A stretch of DNA of 49,237 nucleotides, taken from contig JAFTYN010000152.1 of the NCBI GenBank assembly GCA_017461465.1, positions 1-49,237 of the forward strand, read 5' to 3'. The translations under genes were made by a program, and so were the position numbers. This document shows positions 24,073 through 31,460 of the stretch, piece after piece; position 1 is the stretch's first letter, and every line of letters starts with the position of its first letter. Source of the stretch: Bacilli bacterium (GTDB taxonomy: Bacteria; Bacillota_I; Bacilli_A; RF39; UBA660). Under the pieces are notes generated by a model. It saw only the letters and a list, made by a program, of their open reading frames with translations, did no database searches and was not told where the DNA came from.

Positions 24073-25179
24073 TTAAAAAATTCCACATGTTCCAGCTTCG
24101 GCAGCATCTAAGATATTAAATAATGAAAGTACAAAGTTTAATATTGAAGGTATTAAAAATAATATTCCTATTGCTATTAATCTAGTTGAAAAACGTTTAT
24201 TTGCTTTAGCCATTCCATCATCTGATGAACCAAATATCGCCTTTATATAGTCCGCTATTTGAAGAATTACAGCAAGGGATATACCAGCTATTCTAATATA
24301 ATCTAAAATAGTTTGCAATAATTCAGTAAGTTCTGAAGATAATAAAGCACACCCCTCTTTAGCTTCCATATCTACATCAACACTTATATTAACGCCATCT
24401 GATTTAGTACCCCCACCACTTTTTTTATCTTCTTCTGTTTGTGGTTTATTTTGTTCTTCTAAAGTTTCTGCATCTGGCGTTTCAGAACCAACTACTGTTG
24501 TACTCATTCCACCTTGAGAAGTTTTAGAAATACCACATGTAGGTGTTCCACCTCTTTCAGTACAATTCAAATGAAGCGAAGGACAACTTAATTTACCATT
24601 TGAACCTACAAAGTCACTTGCTTTAATTTCACTACTACCTACTTGATATTTACTAGTTAATTCTGATTCTAGTGTTTTACCATCAGTATGGAAGGTCACC
24701 TTTCCACCATAACTACAGCTTATTCTTTCTGTTTTTGGTTCATCTTCTTTAACTTCAGTTAATGGTTTATTATTGTTCGTTGAATCACTAGTCAAAGCTA
24801 TTTTTGATGCTCCTGACTGACTAGTAAATGTTAAAGAATATGTTGCTGATCTACCACTCGAAGATGTTATTTTTTGATATAAAGTGCTAGGACAAGATAG
24901 TTTATTTGTTGACTTATTAATAAAGTTAGCTGATGTTATATTGTCCATATTATTTGTTACTGAACCACCTGCTATATTTTGAGTTGGGACACATGACTTT
25001 TTTAAATCAGCTGTACCTGTTCCAGTTGCTTCTAGAGAAAAAGTGCATTTAAAAAGCCCAACATTATAAACACACGTAGCACATGAATATTTATTGCAGT
25101 CACCTGCATTAGCTACATCAATATTAACAAAAAATGCTAAAAATAATAAAAATAATAAAAACTTAAAATTCCTTTTCAT
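24073..25179 (-). CDS. Cys-rich extracellular repeats fused to a VirB2-like two-TM domain
   Basis: 368 aa from ATG 25179 (MKRNFKFLL). The ATG 15 bp upstream is less likely by analogy with the paralogue. Signal peptide 1-25 (VANA). Residues 27-225 hold ten cysteines and two related units: NKLSCPSTLY near 92-101 resembles GKLSCPSLHL near 195-204, each preceded by a SANF/ASDF block. An acidic linker (235-260) leads to the two-TM domain (285-354) bracketed by Cys277 and Cys365, ending CGIF. Residues 277-368 are close to 23205. The protein looks like a pilin-type membrane module displaying a disulfide-rich ectodomain. Twelve cysteines in the mature chain, an even number. No named ectodomain family recognised. 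Confidence 0.8.
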   Translation of the reverse strand: MKRNFKFLLFLLFLAFFVNIDVANAGDCNKYSCATCVYNVGLFKCTFSLEATGTGTADLKKSCVPTQNIAGGSVTNNMDNITSANFINKSTNKLSCPSTLYQKITSSSGRSATYSLTFTSQSGASKIALTSDSTNNNKPLTEVKEDEPKTERISCSYGGKVTFHTDGKTLESELTSKYQVGSSEIKASDFVGSNGKLSCPSLHLNCTERGGTPTCGISKTSQGGMSTTVVGSETPDAETLEEQNKPQTEEDKKSGGGTKSDGVNISVDVDMEAKEGCALLSSELTELLQTILDYIRIAGISLAVILQIADYIKAIFGSSDDGMAKANKRFSTRLIAIGILFLIPSILNFVLSLFNILDAAEAGTCGIF

Positions 25180-25181
25180 AA

Positions 25182-25601
25182 CTAAAACCCACATTCTAAT
25201 TGATATTCTATTTCATAATCCTTTTTTTGGTATGGTTCCTTTGGATAAATAACTACATAACTTTTATCATAATCACATTTTTCATTTACTTTTTCATTAA
25301 TAAAAAATTCAGGATCTTCATTATATACATTTAGAATTAAAGTTCCTAAATCAACTTTTATTCCAATATCCTTTAATATATCTAGATATTCTTCTTTTTC
25401 TCCATCGATTGAGTCATAATAAATTTCTTCATAATACACAACTCCTAAACTCTCTAGTCGATAATTTAGTTCATCTTCTTTATTTCCTTTACCTAAAAGA
25501 CTAGAACCAATCATTAAGGCAATTGAAATAATAATAAAAACTATTAATAAAATTATTTTTGTTCTGTTTTCTTCTAAAAAATCACTAAAACTATAATCCA
25601 T
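25182..25601 (-). CDS. single-TM partner protein ending in ECGF (copy 1)
   Basis: 139 aa from ATG 25601: AGGAG is 8 nt upstream and the -10 box at 25626-25631 lies upstream of that, so the longer in-frame start at 25664 would precede transcription. A cytoplasmic head (MDYSFSDFLEENRTK) and one membrane helix (about 16-35) precede an extracytoplasmic domain with Cys-Asp-Tyr-Asp-Lys and a C-terminal QLECGF. It is paralogous to 23603-23995. Its stop is 2 bp before the ATG of the Cys-rich two-TM gene. Function unknown; the conserved pairing argues for a complex. Confidence 0.78.
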   Translation of the reverse strand: MDYSFSDFLEENRTKIILLIVFIIISIALMIGSSLLGKGNKEDELNYRLESLGVVYYEEIYYDSIDGEKEEYLDILKDIGIKVDLGTLILNVYNEDPEFFINEKVNEKCDYDKSYVVIYPKEPYQKKDYEIEYQLECGF

Positions 25602-25625
25602 ACTTATTACTCCTATTCTAAAAAC

Positions 25626-25636
25626 ATTATAACATA
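25626..25636 (-). promoter_or_regulatory. extended -10 promoter of the Cys-rich pilin-like module
   Basis: TATGTTATAAT on the minus strand, 24 nt upstream of ATG 25601. Confidence 0.6.
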
Positions 25637-25669
25637 AAAAAAAAGATAATAAAATAATTATCATCTTTT
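25637..25669 (-). terminator. intrinsic terminator after the metallophosphoesterase gene
   Basis: Stem AAAAGAT/ATCTTTT (25641-25669) with an AT-rich, partly paired loop and a T tract on the minus strand. The stop codon at 25668 is at its edge. Confidence 0.65.
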
Positions 25670-26603
25670 ATGTATAATATGATGAAGTTTTTACTAAAAC
25701 TTTACTATTTTCACTTCTATTAACATTTATATCATTAATTCCTATTGGAAAGAAACAATTTAATTTTTCTAAGAATAATGGAGCACATTCTTGTATCTTT
25801 ATTATTCCACTATTGATAACTATAGTAGTTTTATGACCATTTATATCTTTTTCAATTATTCCTCTAGCATTAATTGGAAATAACGTTTTAGAAGGAGAAA
25901 TAATACCACGATTACCTTTAAATATTTCATCTAAAAATGGTGGTATACAGCCATTATGCATATGACCACATAATACTAAATCAAATCCTTCAATATATTT
26001 AGTTACTTCCTCATTAGTTAAATATATAGGAGAATGACAAAGTAATATATTTACTTTACTACTACTTAATTTAGAAAGTCTATTTTTTTGTTCTTCTAAA
26101 ATGCGTAGCATCTTTTTTAAATCTTCTTTTCTATTCTCTGTATAATAATACTTAAATGGTAAAATTAAACCTTTTATATTAATATTGTCATCTTCATATA
26201 CTATTTTATTATTTAATATAACTAAGCCCGGAATATCCGCTATTTCTCTTATAAATCCTTCATTCCACTCTACCCTAAAACCATTTGAAGTGAAATAAGA
26301 GATATCATGATTTCCAATTGAAAAAAATACAGGTCTAACGCTTGCTAATTCTCTAAGCCAGTTTACTAAATGGTTTCTTTTTTCTCTATCAGTAACAAGA
26401 AAATTAGTACTATCAATTAAATCTCCAGATATACAAACATAATCAGGATTAGCTTCATCAATATTTCTTTTAATTATTTCTAATTTTGCATCATCATAAG
26501 AACTACAATAATGTAGATCGGCAAAATGTTTAATTCTAATATCTTTATCTATATTTGGTAAATCTAAATCTAATTTAGTAACTTTAATATGCTTATCTAC
26601 CAT
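25668..26603 (-). CDS. metallophosphoesterase, YkuE/calcineurin-like
   Basis: 311 aa. All dimetal motifs of the calcineurin-like fold are present: D29xH31 (FADLHYC), GD at 60-61 (ISGDLID), GNHD at 97-100, the histidine in LLCHSP and GHMHNG near the C-terminus. YkuE-like enzymes act on phosphodiesters such as UDP-diacylglucosamine or membrane-associated substrates; the exact substrate here is unknown. No signal peptide or membrane helix. Single gene with its own promoter and terminator. Confidence 0.87.
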   Translation of the reverse strand: MVDKHIKVTKLDLDLPNIDKDIRIKHFADLHYCSSYDDAKLEIIKRNIDEANPDYVCISGDLIDSTNFLVTDREKRNHLVNWLRELASVRPVFFSIGNHDISYFTSNGFRVEWNEGFIREIADIPGLVILNNKIVYEDDNINIKGLILPFKYYYTENRKEDLKKMLRILEEQKNRLSKLSSSKVNILLCHSPIYLTNEEVTKYIEGFDLVLCGHMHNGCIPPFLDEIFKGNRGIISPSKTLFPINARGIIEKDINGHKTTIVINSGIIKIQECAPLFLEKLNCFFPIGINDINVNRSENSKVLVKTSSYYT

Positions 26604-26629
26604 AATGATCAGTCCTTCTTTAAGTGATT

Positions 26630-26658
26630 ATTTTATTATAAATAAAATATAAAGTCAA
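26630..26658 (-). promoter_or_regulatory. sigma-A promoter of the metallophosphoesterase gene
   Basis: TTGACT, 17-nt spacer, TAAAAT on the minus strand, then AGAAGGA before ATG 26603. Confidence 0.6.
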
Positions 26659-26753
26659 TTTTGTGCTCAATTTGCATTTTTTTTAATAATAATGTAAAAT
26701 GGAACCTGTCAAATGGCCAAAAATAGGCAAAAATAATTATTATAGAAATAAAA

Positions 26754-26764
26754 TATGCTATAAT
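26754..26764 (+). promoter_or_regulatory. extended -10 promoter of the HD-domain gene
   Basis: TATGCTATAAT on the plus strand, 22 nt upstream of ATG 26787, with GAGGTG in between. The rest of the divergent spacer (26604-26753) shows only the opposing promoter. Confidence 0.6.
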
Positions 26765-26786
26765 GTAAGAGGTTTGAGGTGAATAC

Positions 26787-27299
26787 ATGGAAAATTTATT
26801 TGATGATAAAGAGTACTATGCATTAATAAAAGATATATTAAATGATGATAATTTTAAAAAGCTAAATAATATAGAACACCATGGCACAACAAGATTTGAA
26901 CACTCAATACGTGTTTCTTATTATTCATATTTAGCAAGTAAAAAATTTAAATTACATGATAAAGAAGTGGCAAGAGCAGGACTACTTCACGACTTTTTTA
27001 TGAGTTATGATGATAGAACTAAAAAAGAAAGACTTTTATCTACTTTTGTTCATCCTAAATATGCTGCTGCTAATGCTAACAAATACTTTGATATAAGTGA
27101 TATGGAATATGATATTATTAGAACTCATATGTTTCCACTTAATTTAGCAGTTCCTAAATATACTGAAAGTTGGATAGTTAGTGTAATCGATAAACTTATA
27201 GGATTTTATGAATTCTTTAATTCTTATAAGTTTAAATTAAGTTATGCTACTAATTACTTATATTTCTTTGTATTTTTAAATTTTTTAAGATTAAGATAA
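26787..27299 (+). CDS. HD-domain phosphohydrolase
   Basis: 170 aa. Metal ligands of the HD superfamily are visible: His39 in RFEHSIRVS, His68-Asp69 in GLLHDFF, His89 and His114 (STFVHPKYA, IRTHMFP) and Asp135 in VIDKL. Similar short HD proteins in Bacilli sit among nucleotide or ppGpp-like hydrolases, but the substrate is not defined by sequence. Soluble and monocistronic, one of the few plus-strand genes in the window. Its C-terminal 20 residues are unusually hydrophobic (YLYFFVFLNFL), perhaps membrane-contacting. Confidence 0.8.
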   Translation: MENLFDDKEYYALIKDILNDDNFKKLNNIEHHGTTRFEHSIRVSYYSYLASKKFKLHDKEVARAGLLHDFFMSYDDRTKKERLLSTFVHPKYAAANANKYFDISDMEYDIIRTHMFPLNLAVPKYTESWIVSVIDKLIGFYEFFNSYKFKLSYATNYLYFFVFLNFLRLR

Positions 27300-27300
27300 T

Positions 27301-27329
27301 AAAAAATGTAGAATATTTCTACATTTTTT
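27301..27329. terminator. bidirectional intrinsic terminator between convergent genes
   Basis: Thirteen-bp stem AAAAAATGTAGAA/TTCTACATTTTTT with a 3-nt loop. It serves the plus-strand HD gene and the minus-strand transglutaminase-like gene, with T tracts on both strands. Confidence 0.85.
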
Positions 27330-28342
27330 TATTGTTTAAATATATATTTTCTCCCTAGTGCCATAGGAACTACTTCTTTATTATCAATTCTATAGCCACT
27401 ATGATCGCTAAATAAATATCCTGCATATGATATACCATTTATAACTGGCTCATTACTTGTAGATGTTGTTGTTATATCTAAATAATAATACTGATTATCA
27501 AGTTTAACAAAATTCCATTCATGCGCACCATTATTTAAGCTTCCATTTATTAATAATGAATCAATACCAATATTTTGAAAAATTATTTGAGCTGCTCTTG
27601 CATATCCTGCACATACTGGTGATAATTCTAAGTTAAATGCAGAGTACGCAGACTGAGATATAGCCGGAAATGAATAATTATATTCATTTCTCTTTCCTAG
27701 CCATTCGTAAACATATTTTACTTTATCTACATCACTAAACTCTTTGGTAGCATCTTTTATTTCTTTAAGGAGTAATTTCATTTCTTTAATAGCAGCATTA
27801 TACTTTTCTTTATCTAAAACATAATTAAATTCTATCTCATATATATGTTTAGAAACTTCTCTATAAGATATGTACGCAAAATGGATTAACTCTGGATGAT
27901 CCATAAATATAGCATCATTTATTGTTATAAAATAATCAGCTGAAAAATAAGATTGCTTAAATCCTTTTTTTGTTAAATCTAAAGTCATTTTAGTATCATA
28001 ATTTTTAATTTTATCAATAACTTCTCTATATAATTTTTTCTCATCTTCGTCTAGTAAATAGTTGTATGTATGTTCATCTGAAATATATAATTCATTAATA
28101 TATTCTTTACTATTAACATCCATTTTAAGTTCTGATACTGGTGTTATATGACTTCTTTTAATATAATCTTTTATAAATATTGAACTTATAATTGATACTA
28201 TAATAAGTATTATTATAAAAGAAAATACCCATTTATGATTTCTTCTTTTTCTTTCTTTAATTTCTGCATTTCCATTACCATTATAATAACCACATTTCAT
28301 ACAATAATCTTTTATTTCAATATTACAATTCGGACATAGCAT
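27329..28342 (-). CDS. zinc-ribbon membrane protein with extracellular transglutaminase-like domain
   Basis: 337 aa. A cytoplasmic zinc ribbon (Cys3-x2-Cys6, Cys14-x2-Cys17) is followed by a basic stretch and one membrane helix (40-57). An outward domain then ends in a transglutaminase-like/papain fold with the full triad Cys244 (SPVCAGYA), His274 (GAHEWNFV) and Asp289 (YYYLDIT). Such TGc proteins are peptidases or crosslinkers of the envelope; the known CYK3-like subgroup shares the CxGYA signature. The combination of an N-terminal zinc ribbon and an external enzyme recurs in Bacillota membrane proteins. Single gene; substrate unknown. Confidence 0.82.
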   Translation of the reverse strand: MLCPNCNIEIKDYCMKCGYYNGNGNAEIKERKRRNHKWVFSFIIILIIVSIISSIFIKDYIKRSHITPVSELKMDVNSKEYINELYISDEHTYNYLLDEDEKKLYREVIDKIKNYDTKMTLDLTKKGFKQSYFSADYFITINDAIFMDHPELIHFAYISYREVSKHIYEIEFNYVLDKEKYNAAIKEMKLLLKEIKDATKEFSDVDKVKYVYEWLGKRNEYNYSFPAISQSAYSAFNLELSPVCAGYARAAQIIFQNIGIDSLLINGSLNNGAHEWNFVKLDNQYYYLDITTTSTSNEPVINGISYAGYLFSDHSGYRIDNKEVVPMALGRKYIFKQ

Positions 28343-28409
28343 AATATAAATTCCTCTTTACTTTAATTAAATTCACAAGATTTTTTAGCATATTATATAA
28401 TAATATTAT

Positions 28410-28442
28410 ATAATAAAAAAGCAATAATGAATATTGCTTTTT
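28410..28442 (-). terminator. intrinsic terminator after tRNA-Arg(CCT)
   Basis: Eleven-bp stem AAAAAGCAATA/TATTGCTTTTT (28416-28442) with a 5-nt loop and a T-rich tail on the minus strand. Confidence 0.8.
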
Positions 28443-28451
28443 TTATTAATA

Positions 28452-28528
28452 TGGTGTTCTTGGGCAGAATTGAACTGCCGACCTATCGCTTAGGAGGCGA
28501 TTGCTCTATCCAACTGAGCTACAAGAAC
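28452..28528 (-). tRNA. tRNA-Arg (anticodon CCT)
   Basis: 77-nt cloverleaf on the minus strand. Acceptor GTTCTTG/CAAGAAC, D arm GCTC...GAGC, anticodon stem ATCGC/GCGAT with loop CTCCTAA (anticodon CCT, reads AGG), T arm GGCAG-TTCAATT-CTGCC, discriminator A and an encoded CCA. Transcribed alone. Confidence 0.95.
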
Positions 28529-28538
28529 GTCTATATAA

Positions 28539-28549
28539 ATTATAACATA
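28539..28549 (-). promoter_or_regulatory. extended -10 promoter of tRNA-Arg(CCT)
   Basis: TATGTTATAAT on the minus strand, 10 nt upstream of the mature tRNA 5' end. Confidence 0.6.
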
Positions 28550-28554
28550 AAATA

Positions 28555-28587
28555 AATAAAAAAATCTTCAAATTATTTGAAGATTTT
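28555..28587 (-). terminator. intrinsic terminator after the 28573-29376 gene
   Basis: Twelve-bp stem AAAATCTTCAAA/TTTGAAGATTTT with a 3-nt loop (28561-28587) and a T-rich minus-strand tail. The loop is part of the stop codon. Confidence 0.8.
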
Positions 28588-29376
28588 ATTTCCTAACTTT
28601 TTAAAATATTCTTTAATGCCAGTTTTTTCTTTTTTTGATTCTTTTCTATTTTTAGAATATGCTTTTGTTTTAAATTCTATTATAAAATATTTTTTATCTT
28701 CTGACATTTTTTTATTTATAGCGTAATCTCCCATGAAAGAGTCACTATCAGATTGCTCTAAAATTGCTATAGATAAGGCTCCTTGTAAGAAATCATAAGG
28801 TATACTATCACTTTCAGTAAATGGTTTGCCATCTTTTCTATAAACTAATAAATGCTCATGATCTAAACTTGGCATTACTTCATATAAAGAATCTTCTGAA
28901 CCAGAAAACTTAAATCCTTCTGAATCTGGCACAAGTGGTATAGGCATTTTTCTTTTTCCTTTTTTTAAATTAATTAATTCATAGTGATAAGAGTATTGAT
29001 AAGATAATAATTCATGTTCCAATACTAGATGTCTATTTTCAAACTTTTTAGCATCTGTCATATTATTATATTTATCTGCTATCTCATCTATTCTTTTACC
29101 TATTTCTTCTGCCCTTTTTGTTAATTCTTCTAAAGATAAATAACCTAATTCTTTATAATCAACTATCCAATCAAGAGAAGCAAAAAAATCAATTTCATGC
29201 TTCTTATCAAAACATACGAAATCCATTCTATTAGAATCATCAATAATTACTATATCAGTAAAAACTTGTTCAAATATTGAAGCTGGAATGGAATGTACAT
29301 GGCTATTCATCATTCCGATATCATTCATTTGAACATAAACTTTTTCTTTGCCGTCTTCTTTATTAAATATTTTCAT
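28573..29376 (-). CDS. unknown cytoplasmic protein, 267 aa
   Basis: Family not recognised. It has no signal or membrane helix. The N-terminal part contains a histidine-bearing stretch (MMNSHVHSIPASIFEQVF). A helical, charged middle follows (LSLEELTKRAEEIGKRIDEI), then a beta-rich part around LDHEHLLVYRKDGKPF and a Lys-rich C-terminal tail that suggests nucleic-acid or membrane-surface contact. Monocistronic, with a GGAGG ribosome site and a promoter that faces the ybaK-type promoter across about 50 bp. Confidence 0.7.
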   Translation of the reverse strand: MKIFNKEDGKEKVYVQMNDIGMMNSHVHSIPASIFEQVFTDIVIIDDSNRMDFVCFDKKHEIDFFASLDWIVDYKELGYLSLEELTKRAEEIGKRIDEIADKYNNMTDAKKFENRHLVLEHELLSYQYSYHYELINLKKGKRKMPIPLVPDSEGFKFSGSEDSLYEVMPSLDHEHLLVYRKDGKPFTESDSIPYDFLQGALSIAILEQSDSDSFMGDYAINKKMSEDKKYFIIEFKTKAYSKNRKESKKEKTGIKEYFKKLGNKIFK

Positions 29377-29399
29377 AAAATTTCCTCCATTGGTATTTT

Positions 29400-29408
29400 A
29401 TTATAACA
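29400..29408 (-). promoter_or_regulatory. -10 promoter of the 28573-29376 gene
   Basis: TGTTATAAT on the minus strand, 23 nt upstream of ATG 29376. It is close to and divergent from the plus-strand promoter at 29421-29431, so the two may interfere. Confidence 0.5.
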
Positions 29409-29420
29409 CAAAATTTTAAA

Positions 29421-29431
29421 TATGTTATAAT
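29421..29431 (+). promoter_or_regulatory. extended -10 promoter of the YbaK-type gene
   Basis: TATGTTATAAT on the plus strand, 22 nt upstream of ATG 29454. Confidence 0.6.
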
Positions 29432-29453
29432 TTTGAATAAGGAAGTGATATCT

Positions 29454-29927
29454 ATGAATTATAAAACTAACGTTATGAGAATTTTAGATAAAAATAAAAT
29501 TAATTATAAATCTTATTCTTATGCTGATACTGATGCAATAAGTGGAATGGAAGTCGCAACTATTCTTAATCAAAATCCTAATCAAGTTTTTAAAACGCTT
29601 GTTACTACTTCAAAATCTAAAAATAATTATGTTTTTGTCATTCCTGTTAATAAAGAACTTGATTTAAAAAAGGCAGCTATTAGTGTTAATGAAAAAAGTA
29701 TAGAAATGGTTAAATCTAAAGACTTACTAAATCTTACAGGTTATATTCATGGTGGATGTTCTCCTATCGGGATGAAAAAATATTTTACTACTACATTTGA
29801 TAAACAAATTAATGAATTTGACACTATTATTTTCAGTGCCGGGAAAATTGGTTATCAAGTTGAAATTAGTGTTAAGGATATATCAAATGTAATAAAATAT
29901 TCTATAAATGATATAACTTCTAATTAA
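29454..29927 (+). CDS. Cys-tRNA(Pro)/aminoacyl-tRNA deacylase, YbaK/EbsC type
   Basis: 157 aa from ATG 29454. GGAAG precedes it, and an upstream TTG at 29433 lies almost at the transcription start. YbaK-fold trans-editing enzyme that hydrolyses mischarged tRNAs, typically Cys-tRNA(Pro). It has the FKTLVTT segment with the usual lysine, VFVIPVNKELDLKKAA, the GYIHGGCSPIGMKK motif (the conserved GGxSP loop, here GGCSP) and FSAGKIGYQVEIS near the end. Cytoplasmic. Followed 37 bp later by another plus-strand gene with its own promoter. Confidence 0.9.
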   Translation: MNYKTNVMRILDKNKINYKSYSYADTDAISGMEVATILNQNPNQVFKTLVTTSKSKNNYVFVIPVNKELDLKKAAISVNEKSIEMVKSKDLLNLTGYIHGGCSPIGMKKYFTTTFDKQINEFDTIIFSAGKIGYQVEISVKDISNVIKYSINDITSN

Positions 29928-29930
29928 CTT

Positions 29931-29941
29931 TATGATATAAT
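29931..29941 (+). promoter_or_regulatory. extended -10 promoter of the 29965-30426 gene
   Basis: TATGATATAAT on the plus strand, 23 nt upstream of ATG 29965. Confidence 0.6.
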
Positions 29942-29964
29942 TATAAGAGAATTGAGATGGTAAT

Positions 29965-30426
29965 ATGAAGAAAATAATTTTAGATGATGATGTTATAAAA
30001 AGTGATTTAGATTTATTTAATAGCAAATATTCTAGTTTACAGATAGCTATTGCTATTTTTGGAACTATACTTGTTGCGTTTGTAATTAGTCTTAAAACTT
30101 ACGTTAATTTTATTAGTTTAATTATTACTATTCTTGTAGTAATCATACTTGTTTTACTTTATTTAATTCTTGAATTTAAACGTAATGACTTAGTTGAAAA
30201 ATGGGAAGTTAAAACTGCTAAAATTATGTTAAAAGATAAATCAGAAGAAATAAAGAATTCTTATAAAGTGAATGTCAAAAACTATAAAAATAAAGTTAAA
30301 GTACTATACGAAGATTATCAAGATTTAAAAAATAATGATGAAGGATACGCTGTTGTTACTAAAAGAAAACATGCTAAAGCACTATTGTGGTATCCTAAAA
30401 GTAAATATGAATATAAAGAAAAATAA
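29965..30426 (+). CDS. two-TM membrane protein, unknown function
   Basis: 153 aa. The acidic N-terminus (MKKIILDDDVIKSDLDLF) is followed by two adjacent membrane helices (about 25-44 and 48-67), then a Lys-rich cytoplasmic tail with helical periodicity and the end KHAKALLWYPKSKYEYKEK. The layout recalls DUF2721/SLATT-like small membrane proteins, but I cannot assign a family. Its start has only a weak Shine-Dalgarno (GAGATGG). Ends in a bidirectional terminator shared with the gene at 30433. Confidence 0.7.
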   Translation: MKKIILDDDVIKSDLDLFNSKYSSLQIAIAIFGTILVAFVISLKTYVNFISLIITILVVIILVLLYLILEFKRNDLVEKWEVKTAKIMLKDKSEEIKNSYKVNVKNYKNKVKVLYEDYQDLKNNDEGYAVVTKRKHAKALLWYPKSKYEYKEK

Positions 30427-30454
30427 AAAATGTTAAGCTACCTTAACATTTTTT
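30425..30454. terminator. bidirectional intrinsic terminator
   Basis: Thirteen-bp stem AAAAAATGTTAAG/CTTAACATTTTTT with a 4-nt loop between convergent genes. It overlaps both stop codons. Confidence 0.85.
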
Positions 30455-31029
30455 TGTGTCTTACTATTAATATACTCTAATATTTCTTCTGACATATCTT
30501 CTGGAGTTTTACCAGATGCATATATAGTATGAGTAGCAAGATTACTATTACATCTACTACTTACTAAATGCCAGTTTAATTTTGATAAATCAGAATCTTC
30601 TGGAGCTTTTACTAATTTATTAATTATCTTCCATGAATCAAGCATATCTATATCAGGAAGAATTAAAATAATATTTTCAAATTTTTTAACTGCTTCAAAC
30701 ACACTATCAAATAAAGCTTGATCTTCATATACTGATTGTGTAGCTTCAAATTTTACTACACAAGCTTCTGTTAAATTATTTAAAAAATTAACAACATGAT
30801 GAGCTTCAAAAGGCTTAGAATATTGGTATCTAGCAAGTTCACCATTTTCTCTTTTTAATTTATTAGCATATTCTTTATCGTAATTTAGTTCACTATAATA
30901 CTTTTCTCTAGAACTTGCAAGTGAGACTAAAGGCATATTTGTTTTTTCGCTTAGAATTGTGCTGATTCTACCTTTTCCAACATGTGGTGGACCCATTATT
31001 AAAATGCTATTTGAATGCACACCATCCAT
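30433..31029 (-). CDS. P-loop NTPase/kinase-like protein
   Basis: 198 aa. Walker A GPPHVGKG at 13-20 in ILIMGPPHVGKGRIS, followed by a shikimate-kinase-like layout: an LVSLASS segment, then a probable Walker B strand IILILPDIDML near 134-145. Arginines in SSRCNSN could act as a lid. Small-molecule kinases and ATP-dependent chaperone-like proteins share this architecture; no substrate motif is clear. Monocistronic, with a TATGCTATAAT promoter and a GGGGTGAT ribosome site. Confidence 0.7.
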   Translation of the reverse strand: MDGVHSNSILIMGPPHVGKGRISTILSEKTNMPLVSLASSREKYYSELNYDKEYANKLKRENGELARYQYSKPFEAHHVVNFLNNLTEACVVKFEATQSVYEDQALFDSVFEAVKKFENIILILPDIDMLDSWKIINKLVKAPEDSDLSKLNWHLVSSRCNSNLATHTIYASGKTPEDMSEEILEYINSKTQKNVKVA

Positions 31030-31058
31030 GATATCACCCCTACCATAACCTTAAATTA

Positions 31059-31069
31059 ATTATAGCATA
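31059..31069 (-). promoter_or_regulatory. extended -10 promoter of the P-loop gene
   Basis: TATGCTATAAT on the minus strand, 29 nt upstream of ATG 31029. Confidence 0.55.
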
Positions 31070-31089
31070 ACTAATAAAAAATTGTATAG

Positions 31090-31119
31090 AAAAAAAGAAA
31101 TTTATTACAATTTCTTTTT
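31090..31119 (-). terminator. intrinsic terminator of the uppS-to-rhodanese operon
   Basis: Stem AAAAAGAAATT/AATTTCTTTTT with a 6-nt loop (31092-31119), just after the rhodanese lipoprotein stop. Confidence 0.75.
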
Positions 31120-31124
31120 ATTTT

Positions 31125-31460
31125 CTAGTAATTATCCATACTTCCTAGATCATATATGTTCTTATAACCTAAAGAAAGTAACTCTTCTGCAGCCATATTG
31201 CTCCTATTTCCACTTCGGCAATAAACTATAATTTCAGTATCTTTATCATACTCTATTTTACTTATTTCAGTATAAGGTATATTAATAGCACCTTCTATAT
31301 GTTTTTCATTATATTCTTTTTTAGTTCTAACATCTATTAATACAGCTTCACTCTTAATAAGTTCTTTTGCTTTACTACCATTAATTTTAGTTATTTTAGC
31401 ATCACTACTGCATCCTGTTAGCATTAACAAACTTATAAATATAATAATTATCTTTTTCAT
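31125..31460 (-). CDS. rhodanese-domain lipoprotein
   Basis: 111 aa from ATG 31460, which overlaps the permease stop as TAATG. Lipoprotein signal MKKIIIIFISLLMLTGC, lipidated Cys17, then a single rhodanese fold with LIDVRTKKEYNEKHIEGAINIP and active-site Cys81 in VYCRSGNRSNMAA (CxSGxR loop, typical of sulfurtransferases). It is anchored outside the membrane and probably moves sulfane sulfur or thiols there. Last gene of the long operon that begins at uppS. Confidence 0.87.
   Translation of the reverse strand: MKKIIIIFISLLMLTGCSSDAKITKINGSKAKELIKSEAVLIDVRTKKEYNEKHIEGAINIPYTEISKIEYDKDTEIIVYCRSGNRSNMAAEELLSLGYKNIYDLGSMDNY

Noticed and set aside
23205..25601. Conjugative element/ICE as the explanation for the VirB2-like genes
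   Set aside because: No relaxase, VirB4/VirD4 ATPase, integrase or attachment repeats are seen, and flanking genes are chromosomal housekeeping genes. An element remnant cannot be excluded.
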